DNA from: Natrialba magadii ATCC 43099
GTDB lineage: Archaea > Halobacteriota > Halobacteria > Halobacteriales > Natrialbaceae
Reading direction: 5' to 3'
Length of the DNA stretch: 64,000 nucleotides
Assembly: GCF_000025625.1 (NCBI RefSeq)
Contig: NC_013922.1
Coordinates: 1,488,001 to 1,552,000 of the forward strand
The position numbers and the translations under genes were made by a program. The notes under the pieces are model-generated. The model ran no database searches. It was not told the origin of the DNA and was given only the letters and a program-made list of their open reading frames with translations. Shown here one piece after another: positions 1 to 8,589 of this stretch. The stretch's first letter is position 1. Each line of letters begins with the position of its first letter.

Positions 1-127
1 TTGCCGCGGTTCGTAACGGAACAGTCGTCGCGGCGGTCACAGGTTGGTGCTGTCGAGCAGTAGCCCACGGCTCGTCCAAACCGGTCCACATACAGCATTG
101 AGAAACAACGGACAGAGTGGTGGTGAC

Positions 128-1483
128 CTAGAACGTCTCGAGGTAGCGGTCGAGTTCCCACTGGGAAACGTCGATCAGGTACTCCTCGAACTCCTGGCGC
201 TTTGCCTTGACGAACTTATCTCCGACGTGTTCGCCAAGCGCCTCGTAGACGACGTCGTCTTCCTCTAAGGCGTCGATAGCGTCGCCGAGGTTCGACGGCA
301 GCGTCTCGATACCGTACTCCTTGCGCTTCTGTTCGTCGAACTCGTAGATGTTGTCACGCACTGGGTCGGGACAGTCGAGGTCGTTCTCGATGCCGTTCAG
401 TCCGGCGTGGATCATGACGGCGATCGCGAGGTACGGGTTACAGGACGGGTCGGGCGAGCGCAGTTCGACGCGCGAGGCAGCGGGCACGCGGGCGGCCGGC
501 TTGCGGATGAGCGACGAGCGATTGCGGTCGGACCAGGCGATGTAGACGGGTGCTTCGTAGCCCGGTACGAGGCGCTTGTAGCTGTTAACTGTCGGGTTTG
601 CGACGGCCGTGATTGCGGGTGCGTGCTCGAGGATGCCGGCGGTGAAGGCTCGTGCCTCATCCGACAGGTCGAACTCGTCGTCGCTGTCGTGGAAGGCGTT
701 TTCGCCGTCCTCGGTAAAGAGTGAGAGGTGCGTGTGCATACCCGAGCCGGCGACTTTTGCGATCGGCTTGGGCATAAATGTCGCGTGGTAGCCGTGTTCG
801 GCAGCGATTGCCCGAACGACGGTACGGAAGGTAGCGACGTTGTCGGCCGTCGAGAGCGCATCGTCGTACGTGAAGTTGATCTCGTGTTGGCCTTCGGCGA
901 CCTCGTGGTGGCTGGCCTCGATCTCGAAGCCCATGTCCTCGAGGCCGTAGATGATGTCACGGCGAACGTCGCTCGCGAGGTCCTTCGGTGCGAGGTCGAA
1001 GTAGCCGCCGGCGTCGTTGGTTTCCGTCGTCGCGCGGCCCTCTTCGTCCTCCTCGAAGAGGAAGAATTCCGGTTCCGGCGCGGCGTTGACCGTGTATCCC
1101 ATCTCCTCGGCGCGCTCGAGTGCACGTTTCAGTACGTAGCGTGGATCACCCTCGAACGGTTCGCCAGTCGAGGTGTTCACGACGTCACAGATGAGACGAG
1201 CGGATGCACCATCCTCGCGGTCACGCCACGGCAGGATGGCGAACGTATCCGGATCAGGAGTGAGTCGCATATCCGACTCCTGAATCCGAACGAAGCCCTC
1301 GATAGAAGAACCGTCGAAGTAGATACCCTCAGCGAAGGCCTTTTCGGCCTGTCGTGCCGGTATCGAGACGTTCTTGACAGTTCCGAGAATATCAGTAAAC
1401 TGGAGACGAAGGAAATCGATATCGTGTTCCTCGATCTCGTCGAGGACATCTTGTTCGACAGCCGTGATGTTTCCGCTTGTCAT
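128..1483 (-). CDS. glnA: Glutamine synthetase, type I
   Basis: Cytosolic ATP-dependent enzyme that makes glutamine from glutamate and ammonium, the entry point for nitrogen. The 451-residue product has the GSI landmarks in order: FDGSSIEGF, the metal-binding [39 protein letters not shown] and RNRSSLIR. The C-terminal region has no NLY-type adenylylation tyrosine, which fits the feedback-inhibited GSI-alpha class rather than the adenylylated bacterial form. I place the start at the ATG opening [11 protein letters not shown] seven codons upstream is possible but leaves little room to the AT-rich box at 1514-1525. The gene is divergent from an Lrp-family regulator, an arrangement that suggests Lrp control of nitrogen assimilation (inference). 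Identification is secure. Confidence 0.97.
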   Translation of the reverse strand: MTSGNITAVEQDVLDEIEEHDIDFLRLQFTDILGTVKNVSIPARQAEKAFAEGIYFDGSSIEGFVRIQESDMRLTPDPDTFAILPWRDREDGASARLICDVVNTSTGEPFEGDPRYVLKRALERAEEMGYTVNAAPEPEFFLFEEDEEGRATTETNDAGGYFDLAPKDLASDVRRDIIYGLEDMGFEIEASHHEVAEGQHEINFTYDDALSTADNVATFRTVVRAIAAEHGYHATFMPKPIAKVAGSGMHTHLSLFTEDGENAFHDSDDEFDLSDEARAFTAGILEHAPAITAVANPTVNSYKRLVPGYEAPVYIAWSDRNRSSLIRKPAARVPAASRVELRSPDPSCNPYLAIAVMIHAGLNGIENDLDCPDPVRDNIYEFDEQKRKEYGIETLPSNLGDAIDALEEDDVVYEALGEHVGDKFVKAKRQEFEEYLIDVSQWELDRYLETF

Positions 1484-1504
1484 CTTTCTTGTCGTGGTAG
1501 CCAA

Positions 1505-1600
1505 GTAACTCCCCGATTAAAACCCTACTGTTCTGAGCAATTCTTCGCTCACCGGAGTGGAATTGAATATTCGTAAATTTCTAAAGGCCTCGATGAGTGG
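1505..1600. promoter_or_regulatory. Divergent promoter region glnA / lrp
   Basis: The intergenic stretch between glnA (minus) and lrp (plus) holds two AT-rich TATA-like boxes. One is TTTTAATC on the minus strand at about 1515-1524, roughly 35 bp before the glnA ATG. The other, around TAAATTT at 1574-1580, lies about 32 bp before the lrp ATG. Both distances fit archaeal promoters with short or no leaders. The region is a plausible Lrp target, but I see no clear operator palindrome. Confidence 0.5.
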
Positions 1601-1609
1601 GTGAACGTG

Positions 1610-2074
1610 ATGACGTACGAAAATCTCGATGCAAAACTAGTGAATGCCCTCCTCGGGGATGGGCGTGCGAGCCTGCGCAGCCTCGCAGAAGAACTCGACG
1701 TATCGGTCACGACGGTCTCGAATCACCTCTCGGATCTCGAAGACGAAGGTGTCATCGAGGGGTACACACCCAGAGTCGACTACGACGCCGTCGGCTACGA
1801 TGTGACCGCCGTCATTCAGCTTCAGGTCGAGGGGAACGCTCTCCCCGGCATCACGGATACACTGCGTGAACACCGCCAGATGATCAGTGTCTACGAGGTC
1901 ACCGGTGATTACGACGTGATCGCCATCGGCAAGTTCAAAGACACCGACGGCATGAACGACCAGATCAAAGAGCTGCTAACCGACCCCGACATCAAGGCCT
2001 CGAACACCAGCGTCGTGCTCAACGCCGTCTCCGAGAACGAACAGTTCGAACTCGATATCGACGAGGACGCCTGA
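1610..2074 (+). CDS. lrp: Lrp/AsnC family transcriptional regulator
   Basis: A 154-residue DNA-binding regulator of the Lrp/AsnC family. An N-terminal helix-turn-helix (about residues 5-50; [19 protein letters not shown]) is followed by the C-terminal RAM/AsnC ligand domain (about 65-145), with the typical ending [17 protein letters not shown] prefer the ATG at 1610 over the in-frame GTG at 1601 because the protein then begins [10 protein letters not shown], the usual start for this family, and the AT-rich box at 1574-1580 is better placed. Being divergent from glnA, it is probably a nitrogen-responsive regulator of that gene and of itself (inference from context). Confidence 0.93.
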   Translation: MTYENLDAKLVNALLGDGRASLRSLAEELDVSVTTVSNHLSDLEDEGVIEGYTPRVDYDAVGYDVTAVIQLQVEGNALPGITDTLREHRQMISVYEVTGDYDVIAIGKFKDTDGMNDQIKELLTDPDIKASNTSVVLNAVSENEQFELDIDEDA

Positions 2075-2404
2075 TCGAGTAGCGAGACAGCCCGACAACG
2101 TAGATTGACCCACTACTGGTCGGCGGTAGTAGCCACTGAGCGTCATATAGCAGCCACTGAACGCCACCGTCAGTACGCACCCGATCGCACGAGGGCAGCG
2201 CGGTGCGAAGCGGACGCTGCGAGCGATAGCCGCTGACAAGGCAAGGGCACTCGGTGTACACCAGTTTCTGTTGTTGCCATCGAGAGAACCCGGGACCGCA
2301 CAGTCTTTGCTCGCTTTGGACTCCACTCGAGTACATTCACTCCGACCCGATCCGACTCGATCCCACTCACTCCGACCCCACTCGAATCGGTACAAACGAC
2401 ACGA
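2075..2404. other. Gene-free stretch with degenerate repeat ends
   Basis: No supported gene in 330 bp. It contains two adjacent copies of a sequence resembling the terminal 20 bp of the dispersed palindromic element found elsewhere in the window (2127-2145 and 2146-2166, both containing AGCCACTGA). There is also a simple-sequence patch of CACTCCGACC-like units at about 2335-2390. Open frames on the minus strand here only run on from the broken ABC exporter after its frame was lost. Confidence 0.5.
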
Positions 2405-3234
2405 CTACTCGAGTTCCTCTGTGACTGGCACCGACTCGAGGTGACCTGCCTGTGCCTTCCAGAGGGCCGCGTACCGACCGTCTGCATCGAGGAGGTCTTG
2501 GTGAGCCCCATCCTCGCGATGGCGTTCTCGAGGCGGGTGTTGAGCCGACCGACGGCAGAACGCTGGCGGACGTACCGGGGTTCGACGACGCGCATGAACC
2601 AGAGGGTAAAGAGCACCATCGCGGGCACCGCGAACAGGGTGACAAATGCGAGTTGCCAGTTCAGGTAGAACAGGACGCCGGCGATGCCGGCGACCATCAC
2701 GATGAGGCGCGCTGAGTTCATCAGCGCGTTGTCGAGGAAGAGTTCGAGGTTCTGCGTGTCGTTGTTGAGGACGGCCATGACCTCGCCAGTCTGCTTGTCG
2801 TCGAAGAAGGCCATATCCAGCCGCTGCATCTTTTCGAAGCACTCGACCCTGACGGTGTGCATCACGCTGTGGGCGAACAGGTTGGCGGTGACGCCGTAGA
2901 TCCAGGTGAAGACGGCGACGACGACGAACGAGACGGCGATGGCGACGATCGTGAACCAGAACTGGGCCATCGGCTCGGCCGGTAGCCAGGCGTCGGAGAC
3001 GAGCGGCAGTTCGAACGCGCCGTCCGCGTCGGTGAAGATCGCGTCGATGGCGACGCCGAGCAGGAGTGGCGGAACGAGACTCGCCATCCGCGCGACGAAG
3101 TTCGCAACCATACCCGCGGAGAACCAGCCCAATCGGCCCGGTGCGTACGACAGAAAGAGTCTCGAAATCGGCCGGTCGACGTCCTCACGATAGACATCGA
3201 ACGGCGTCTCGTCGGTCTCGGTAGTCACTGACAC
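2405..3234 (-). pseudogene. ABC exporter, internally deleted
   Basis: Remnant of a full-length ABC exporter (membrane domain plus ATPase in one chain, about 600-640 residues in intact relatives). From the ATG at 3234, residues 1 to about 240 encode a normal type-IV exporter membrane domain: helices near residues 30-55, 85-115 and 175-215, with KMQRLDMAFFDDKQTGEV and the NDTQNLE coupling region. At about 2515 the frame meets, out of phase, the extreme C-terminus of an ABC ATPase (EDGAHQDLLDADGRYA, then a normal ending and TAG at 2405-2407). Everything between, including late membrane helices, Walker A, the signature and Walker B, is missing. The result is about 345 residues lost plus a frameshift, so it cannot transport. 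Confident as a pseudogene. Confidence 0.9.
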
Positions 3235-3388
3235 CCGCTATTGTTTCGAATCGCAAATCCACATCGAACGAATACGCCGACGGAGGGCACCCGGTACGAC
3301 ACCGCCACGACGCGTGTATACTTTTCCAACGGACGACTATACCCGACTCTCGGGCTTTATGCAGCCGGCTGCCGTGATATTGTCCGTC
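3235..3388. promoter_or_regulatory. Promoter of the iron-type ABC importer
   Basis: A CTTTAT box at about 3354-3360 lies roughly 30 bp before the ATG at 3389. That spacing suits a leaderless archaeal transcript and argues against longer upstream starts for the binding protein. Confidence 0.5.
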
Positions 3389-4537
3389 ATGCACGGATCG
3401 GACGGGACTCGAGTACCTGGCCATGATCACGGCGGTCGACGCAGTCGCAGCTACGATCGGCGACGATTTCTCGCAGCAGCGGGGGTCGTCTCGGCGGGAG
3501 TCGTGAGCGGCTGTCTCGGACTCGGAGACGACGAATCGGACGTGCTCGGGGATCCCGAGTATCGGGAGGGGCGACCCGATCCGGGTGGTGTCTCGATAGA
3601 AGAGATGCCGGATCTGAACGGAGATTTGACGATCTACTCTGGGCGCAGCCAGCCGCGGATCGGCGAACTGATCGAGTACGTCGAGGCACAGTACGACGAA
3701 CTGACCATCGAGGTCAGATACGACGATACCGCGGACCTGATCAGTACGATCGAGACGGAGGCCGAAACGCCGGCGGACGTCTTCTACGGCAGCGAGACAC
3801 AGTCGATGACCCACCTCAAGGACGAGGGTTACACCGTCGAGTTGCCTGACGAAGTCATCGATTTGGTCGACACGGGCTCAATCGATCCGGACGGCCACTG
3901 GACGGGTTTCACCCGCCGATTTCGGGCGATGGCGTACAACAGAGACGCGTACGATGCGGACGAGCTACCGGACGACATCTTCGCCTATGCGGAGGACGAA
4001 CGATTCCAGGACGAGATCATGTGGCCGCCGGATCAGGGCTCGTTCCAGGCGTTTCTCACCTCGATGCGGCTGCTCCACGGCGAGGAGGAGACCCGCTCGT
4101 GGGTCCAATCGATGACCGACGACCAGGGTGTCGAGGCGTCTCCGGGCGGCGACAGCGCGCTGGCACAGGCCGTCGGCGACGGGGAGGTCAGCGTCGGGCT
4201 GACGAACCACTACGTCGTCCGCGACCACGGCGGCGACTCCGTCGGCCTGGCGTTCACCAGCGACGACGCGGGGGCGATGTACAACGTCACCGGCGGTGCG
4301 GTGATGGCCGACAGCGACGACACCGAGACCGCCGCGAACTTCGTCCAGCACATGCTCTCGGCGGAAGCCCAGGAGTACTTCGCGACGACCACCTGGGAGT
4401 ACCCCGTCATCGACGGCGTCGCCCCACTCGAGGAACTCCCTGGCACAGACGAGTTCGAGCCACCCGAGTTCGACCTGAACGAGCTCGACGATCCCGACCC
4501 GACGCTCGAACTCCTGCGCGAGGAGGACGTTCTCTGA
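3389..4537 (+). CDS. Fe(III)-type ABC transporter substrate-binding lipoprotein
   Basis: Exported solute-binding protein of the FbpA/AfuA class, which captures ferric iron or a similar ligand outside the membrane for the ABC importer encoded next. The 382-residue protein starts with a twin-arginine signal (DRRRFLAAAGVVSAG) ending in a lipobox, GCLG, so it is probably a lipid-anchored Tat substrate. The mature part opens with the family hallmark LTIYSGRSQPRIGELI and has DVFYGSET and GLTNHYV. The single tyrosine in NHYV sits where FbpA proteins often have a tyrosine pair for iron, so the exact ligand is open. The permease-ATPase gene follows 37 bp downstream. Confidence 0.88.
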   Translation: MHGSDGTRVPGHDHGGRRSRSYDRRRFLAAAGVVSAGVVSGCLGLGDDESDVLGDPEYREGRPDPGGVSIEEMPDLNGDLTIYSGRSQPRIGELIEYVEAQYDELTIEVRYDDTADLISTIETEAETPADVFYGSETQSMTHLKDEGYTVELPDEVIDLVDTGSIDPDGHWTGFTRRFRAMAYNRDAYDADELPDDIFAYAEDERFQDEIMWPPDQGSFQAFLTSMRLLHGEEETRSWVQSMTDDQGVEASPGGDSALAQAVGDGEVSVGLTNHYVVRDHGGDSVGLAFTSDDAGAMYNVTGGAVMADSDDTETAANFVQHMLSAEAQEYFATTTWEYPVIDGVAPLEELPGTDEFEPPEFDLNELDDPDPTLELLREEDVL

Positions 4538-4574
4538 GGACGCGGGAAACAACATCGACGTTCCGAGTGACGAC

Positions 4575-7500
4575 ATGGGACCAGATCCATTCCGGACGGA
4601 CGACGGCGTGACAGCGCCGGCGAGTGCCGAGCGAGCGCACGCAGTAGCCTCCGAGGACGAGGCCGCTACGGACGCCGAATCGGGGGACGAGCAGCGCTCG
4701 CGCCCGTGGGGACTCACCCTGCTGGCCGCCGCCGTCGCCGCCGTGATCGTTGTTCCGGTCGCCTGGATCGGCGTGATGGCGCTCACCGTCGATCTCGAAC
4801 GGGCGCTGTCGATCGTCTTCCGCCCGATGACGCTCGAAGTCCTCACGAACACGCTCGTCCTGATCGCGCTCGTCACCACCTTCTCGGTGCTCATCGGGGT
4901 GCCACTCGCGATACTGACGGTGCTGACGGACCTCCCCTGCAGGCGGTTCTGGCTGGCCGCACTCGCGCTCCCGCTCGTCATCCCGAGCTACACCAGCGCG
5001 TATGCCTTCATCTCCATCTGGGGGCCACACGGGCTGGCCCAGTCGCTCGTCGAACCGCTCGGCATTGCCTCGCTGCCCGAACTCTACGGCATGCCCGGCA
5101 CCGTCGCCATCCTCACGCTGTACAACTACCCGTTCGTCTTCATCACCACCGTCGCGGCGCTGCGCGCGTTCGACAAGACGTACATCGACGCCGCTCGCAC
5201 CCTCGAAGACAACCTGTTCGGCGTCTTTCGGGAGGTCGTCCTCCCGATGACGAAACCCGCCATCGCCGCCGGCGCGCTGCTCGCCGCCCTCGAGACGGCC
5301 GGCGACTTCGGCGTCCCCGCCATGTTGCGACTCAACGTCTTCACGCGCCAGATCTACGTCGAACACAACGCGCTCTCTCACGACTACGCCGCGATGCTCT
5401 CCTTGCACCTCGTCGCAATCACGCTCGTCATCCTCGTCCTCGAGTACGCCGTGCGCGAACACCGAACGATCCACGGTGGGAGTCGCGGCGGCTCGCGCTC
5501 GTACACGTTCCACCTCGGTGCCTGGAAGTGGCCGGCGCTGGCCGTCTGCGCCGCCATCGTCGGCCTCGCCGTCATCCTGCCGGTGTCGGTGCTGCTCTGG
5601 TGGCTCGTCCGCGGTCCCGAGACCTACGTCGGCGCGTTCGGCTTCCGACTCGAGTACGCGCTGAACTCGGTGTCGGTCTCGCTGCTGGCCGCGCTCGCGG
5701 CGGTCGTGCTCGCGCTGCCGGTTGCGTACCTCTCTGCCAGATACCGGTCGCTCGCGTCGACGGTACTCGAGCGCGCGACGTACGTCGGCTTCGCCGTGCC
5801 CGGCGTCGTCATCGGACTGAGCCTTGTCTACTTCGGATCGGCCTACGCACCGACGCTGTACCAGACGATTCCGTTGCTCGTTTTCGCGTACGTCGTGCTC
5901 TACCTGCCGCTTGCGGTCGGTGCGGCCAGGACGGCGTTTCTCTACGTCAACCCGCGGTTCGTCGAGGCCGCCCGGTCGCTCGGCTGTCCACCGCGCACAG
6001 CGTTCCGCCGGGTGACGCTCCCGCTGGTCGTCCCTGGACTCGTCGCCGGCGGCGCGCTGGTCTTTCTCCACGGGATGAAAGAGCTACCCGCAACGCTCCT
6101 CCTCCGCCCCGCCGGGTTCGACTCGCTCGCGACGTTCATCTGGATGGCCGAGCGCAACGCCTACTACGGCTATGCGGCGGTTCCCGCGCTCGTCCTCGTC
6201 TGCGTCTCAGCGCTGGCAATCGTCGGCGTGTTGCCTGGCAATGGCACCGAACTCTGGCGGCGTGTGCGTCGCCGTATCGGGACCAAACGTATGAACTCGC
6301 CAAATCAGAACGACGAGACGACCGACCGCGACGACACAGACCCGTTCAACCAATCCGGTGGTCCACCCACACGGACGCGGAGCGCGACTGACGGCGGGAA
6401 CCCCGTTCAAGACGACACACCCAACCGCTCTCGATCGGACAACGAGGAATCCAACCGTTCGCTATCGGACAGCGATGCGTCGCCCGTACTCGAACTCGAG
6501 TGCGTCACGAAATCCTACGGCGCGCGACCCGCCGTGTCGGACCTCTCGCTTTCAGTCCAGGAGGGCGAACTGCTCACGTTGCTCGGCCCTTCCGGCTGTG
6601 GGAAGACGACGACGCTGCGCCTGATTGCGGGACTCGTGCGACCCGATAGCGGCACCATCCGGATCCGCAACGACTCTGTGGCAGACGCCGCTGACGAGAC
6701 GTTCGTCCCATCCGAAGAGCGCGACGTCGGCATCGTCTTCCAGGATTTCGCGCTCTTCCCTCACAAGACGGTCGCGGAGAACGTCGCCTTCGGCCTCGGT
6801 GACCGTGATGGGGCCGGCGAGAATGGACGGCCTGCCGACGAAATTGTCGACGACCTACTCGAGTTAGTCGGGCTCAGTGACTACGGCGACCGGTTCCCGG
6901 ATGAACTCTCCGGCGGCCAGAAACAGCGCATCGCGCTGGCGCGGTCGCTCGCCCCTGAACCGGACGTGTTGTTGCTCGACGAACCGCTGTCGAACCTCGA
7001 CGCCGGCCTTCGCGTTCAGATGCGCGAAACCGTTTCGGAAATACTCGACCGGGTCGACGTGACGGCGGTCTGGGTGACCCACGACCAGACCGAGGCGCTC
7101 TCGGTTGGCGATCGGACCGCCGTAATGATCGACGGGGAGATTGCCCAGGCCGATTCCCCGAGAGCGCTGTTCATGCGCCCCGAATCGCGGGCGGTCGCCG
7201 ACTTTCTGGGACAGGCGAGCTACCTCCCCGGACGACAGAACGCCACCGGGGTCGTCGAAACGCCGATCGGAACGCTCGACGGAGATCGTGTAGCAGTGCA
7301 GTCCAGCGCTAAACGGGGTGGGTCTACGGACCAAGAGCAGGCACAGGAGCGCAACGACAGTGGCAACAGTAGTGACACCGACGCCGGTGCAGACGCCGAC
7401 GCCGACGCCACCAGCAACAACGAGGACAACAGCAGCACCACCCACAACCTCAACCTCGACCTCCTCCTCCGCCCCGACGACATCTCCATTACCAACAGCG

Positions 7501-7748
7501 CATCTGACACCGCCGACGGCCGAATCGTCCACCGCCAGTTCACCGGTTCGACAGTCCGCTACCGGGTGGTACTCGATTCTACACCCGGACTGGCAACCGC
7601 ACAGTCAGTCGACCAACGTGGCGAGGATATCGCCGATGGCGCGCCGGTACTCGAGTGTCGCTGCTCACACGAGACGTGGTACGAGGTCGGAACGCCGGTG
7701 TCGGTGTCGATTACGGCGAGTCATTCGGTGCCGGCGTTTCCGCAGTAG
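4575..7748 (+). CDS. Iron-type ABC importer, permease-ATPase in one frame
   Basis: One uninterrupted 1057-codon frame encodes both the FbpB-type permease and the FbpC-type ATPase. Residues about 45-565 are a duplicated permease (roughly 12 membrane helices, two binding-protein-dependent halves; IPSYTSAYAF and EAARSLG are typical). Residues 573-635 are a polar linker. The ATPase follows with Walker A GPSGCGKT (671-678), LSGGQKQR (from 778) and LLLDEP (Asp802), then a C-terminal TOBE-like domain interrupted by a Ser/Asp/Ala-rich stretch. In most relatives these are two genes. An internal ATG at 6291 (MNSPNQ) could start a separate ATPase, so either a true fusion or loss of the permease stop codon is possible. 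It forms an operon with the upstream binding protein. Confidence 0.88.
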   Translation: MGPDPFRTDDGVTAPASAERAHAVASEDEAATDAESGDEQRSRPWGLTLLAAAVAAVIVVPVAWIGVMALTVDLERALSIVFRPMTLEVLTNTLVLIALVTTFSVLIGVPLAILTVLTDLPCRRFWLAALALPLVIPSYTSAYAFISIWGPHGLAQSLVEPLGIASLPELYGMPGTVAILTLYNYPFVFITTVAALRAFDKTYIDAARTLEDNLFGVFREVVLPMTKPAIAAGALLAALETAGDFGVPAMLRLNVFTRQIYVEHNALSHDYAAMLSLHLVAITLVILVLEYAVREHRTIHGGSRGGSRSYTFHLGAWKWPALAVCAAIVGLAVILPVSVLLWWLVRGPETYVGAFGFRLEYALNSVSVSLLAALAAVVLALPVAYLSARYRSLASTVLERATYVGFAVPGVVIGLSLVYFGSAYAPTLYQTIPLLVFAYVVLYLPLAVGAARTAFLYVNPRFVEAARSLGCPPRTAFRRVTLPLVVPGLVAGGALVFLHGMKELPATLLLRPAGFDSLATFIWMAERNAYYGYAAVPALVLVCVSALAIVGVLPGNGTELWRRVRRRIGTKRMNSPNQNDETTDRDDTDPFNQSGGPPTRTRSATDGGNPVQDDTPNRSRSDNEESNRSLSDSDASPVLELECVTKSYGARPAVSDLSLSVQEGELLTLLGPSGCGKTTTLRLIAGLVRPDSGTIRIRNDSVADAADETFVPSEERDVGIVFQDFALFPHKTVAENVAFGLGDRDGAGENGRPADEIVDDLLELVGLSDYGDRFPDELSGGQKQRIALARSLAPEPDVLLLDEPLSNLDAGLRVQMRETVSEILDRVDVTAVWVTHDQTEALSVGDRTAVMIDGEIAQADSPRALFMRPESRAVADFLGQASYLPGRQNATGVVETPIGTLDGDRVAVQSSAKRGGSTDQEQAQERNDSGNSSDTDAGADADADATSNNEDNSSTTHNLNLDLLLRPDDISITNSASDTADGRIVHRQFTGSTVRYRVVLDSTPGLATAQSVDQRGEDIADGAPVLECRCSHETWYEVGTPVSVSITASHSVPAFPQ

Positions 7749-7841
7749 GAGGTTCGGACGTGGACGTAGACACAAACGTAGACGTGGACGTGGATGTTGA
7801 CATGGTGAGACGGGCTGTCGAGAACTGGGTCGAAAGTGGAC

Positions 7842-8135
7842 TTAGTCAGTCTCCGAAACTTCCGGCTCGGTTTGGTCCGCCTGCAACACGAACGTCCGCT
7901 CGGGCGGCGGCGCGAGGCGCAACTCGACGGCTGCCGTCAGCCGATAGTATTTGCGATTCCCACGCATGTACCAGTCGACCAGACCGGCTTCCTCGAGCGT
8001 CGAGAGGTGGTGAACCGCCGTCTTGCCGTCCATCCCGACCGCTTCCGTCAGTTCCGAGACGTACTTCGGCTCGCGGGACAGTTCGCGCAGAATCTCGAGT
8101 CTGGTCCCGTTTCCCAACGCCTCGATGAGTGACAT
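7842..8135 (-). CDS. ArsR-family winged-helix regulator
   Basis: A 97-residue DNA-binding protein consisting almost only of a winged helix: LGNGTRLEILRELS, then YVSELTEAVGMDGKTAVHHL as the recognition helix, and the wing WYMRGNRKYYRL. The frame is open upstream to 8318, but the ATG at 8135 gives the standard family start MSLIEALGN. It is divergent from the amphi-Trp gene at 8263 and convergent with the iron transporter. No metal-binding cysteine motif is visible, so the signal is unknown. Confidence 0.85.
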   Translation of the reverse strand: MSLIEALGNGTRLEILRELSREPKYVSELTEAVGMDGKTAVHHLSTLEEAGLVDWYMRGNRKYYRLTAAVELRLAPPPERTFVLQADQTEPEVSETD

Positions 8136-8262
8136 AGGACAGTCGTCGACGGCCGCCCACAGAAACGTTGTGTTGGTACGAACACCTGACAGACCAGATT
8201 TCGTGGTTGTCGGTTCAAAATTAGGTCCAGGTTTATGGCCATCCTCGTCGTAGTTCGAGGGC

Positions 8263-8571
8263 ATGAGTGACCGGGTCAACGTACCGGACGACCGCGAGCG
8301 CACGCAACGAACGATCACGGACGGCTTCTTCGAACGCGAGGTCTACCTCTCCCGCCAGGAGACCGCTGCCTTCCTCCGGGACCTCGCAGACCAGATCGAA
8401 GCCGACACGAACGTCACCGTCGCCGGCTCCGAGTGGGAGATTCCCTTCGAATACCGCGAACCGATCGAGGTGGAAATCGAGTTCACGAAACAGCGCGAAC
8501 GCGAACTCGAGATCGAACTCGAGTTCAGCGAGGCGACCGACGCCGGGGGGTCGGGACTGTCGGTCCGGTGA
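8263..8571 (+). CDS. Amphi-Trp domain protein
   Basis: A 102-residue very acidic cytosolic protein with the amphi-Trp domain pattern: EVYLSRQETAAFLRDLADQI, then SEWEIPFEYREPIEVEIEF and a strongly alternating charged strand (RELEIELEF). This small family is common in haloarchaea and has no established biochemical role. It shares an intergenic region with the divergent ArsR regulator, which may control it (inference). Confidence 0.85.
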   Translation: MSDRVNVPDDRERTQRTITDGFFEREVYLSRQETAAFLRDLADQIEADTNVTVAGSEWEIPFEYREPIEVEIEFTKQRERELEIELEFSEATDAGGSGLSVR

Positions 8572-8589
8572 GCCAAGCGTACAGCAGCG

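Noticed and set aside
4407-6071. 554-codon minus-strand frame opposite the permease
   Set aside because: Extremely Arg/Glu/Asp-rich antisense of a membrane protein; typical GC-rich artefact.
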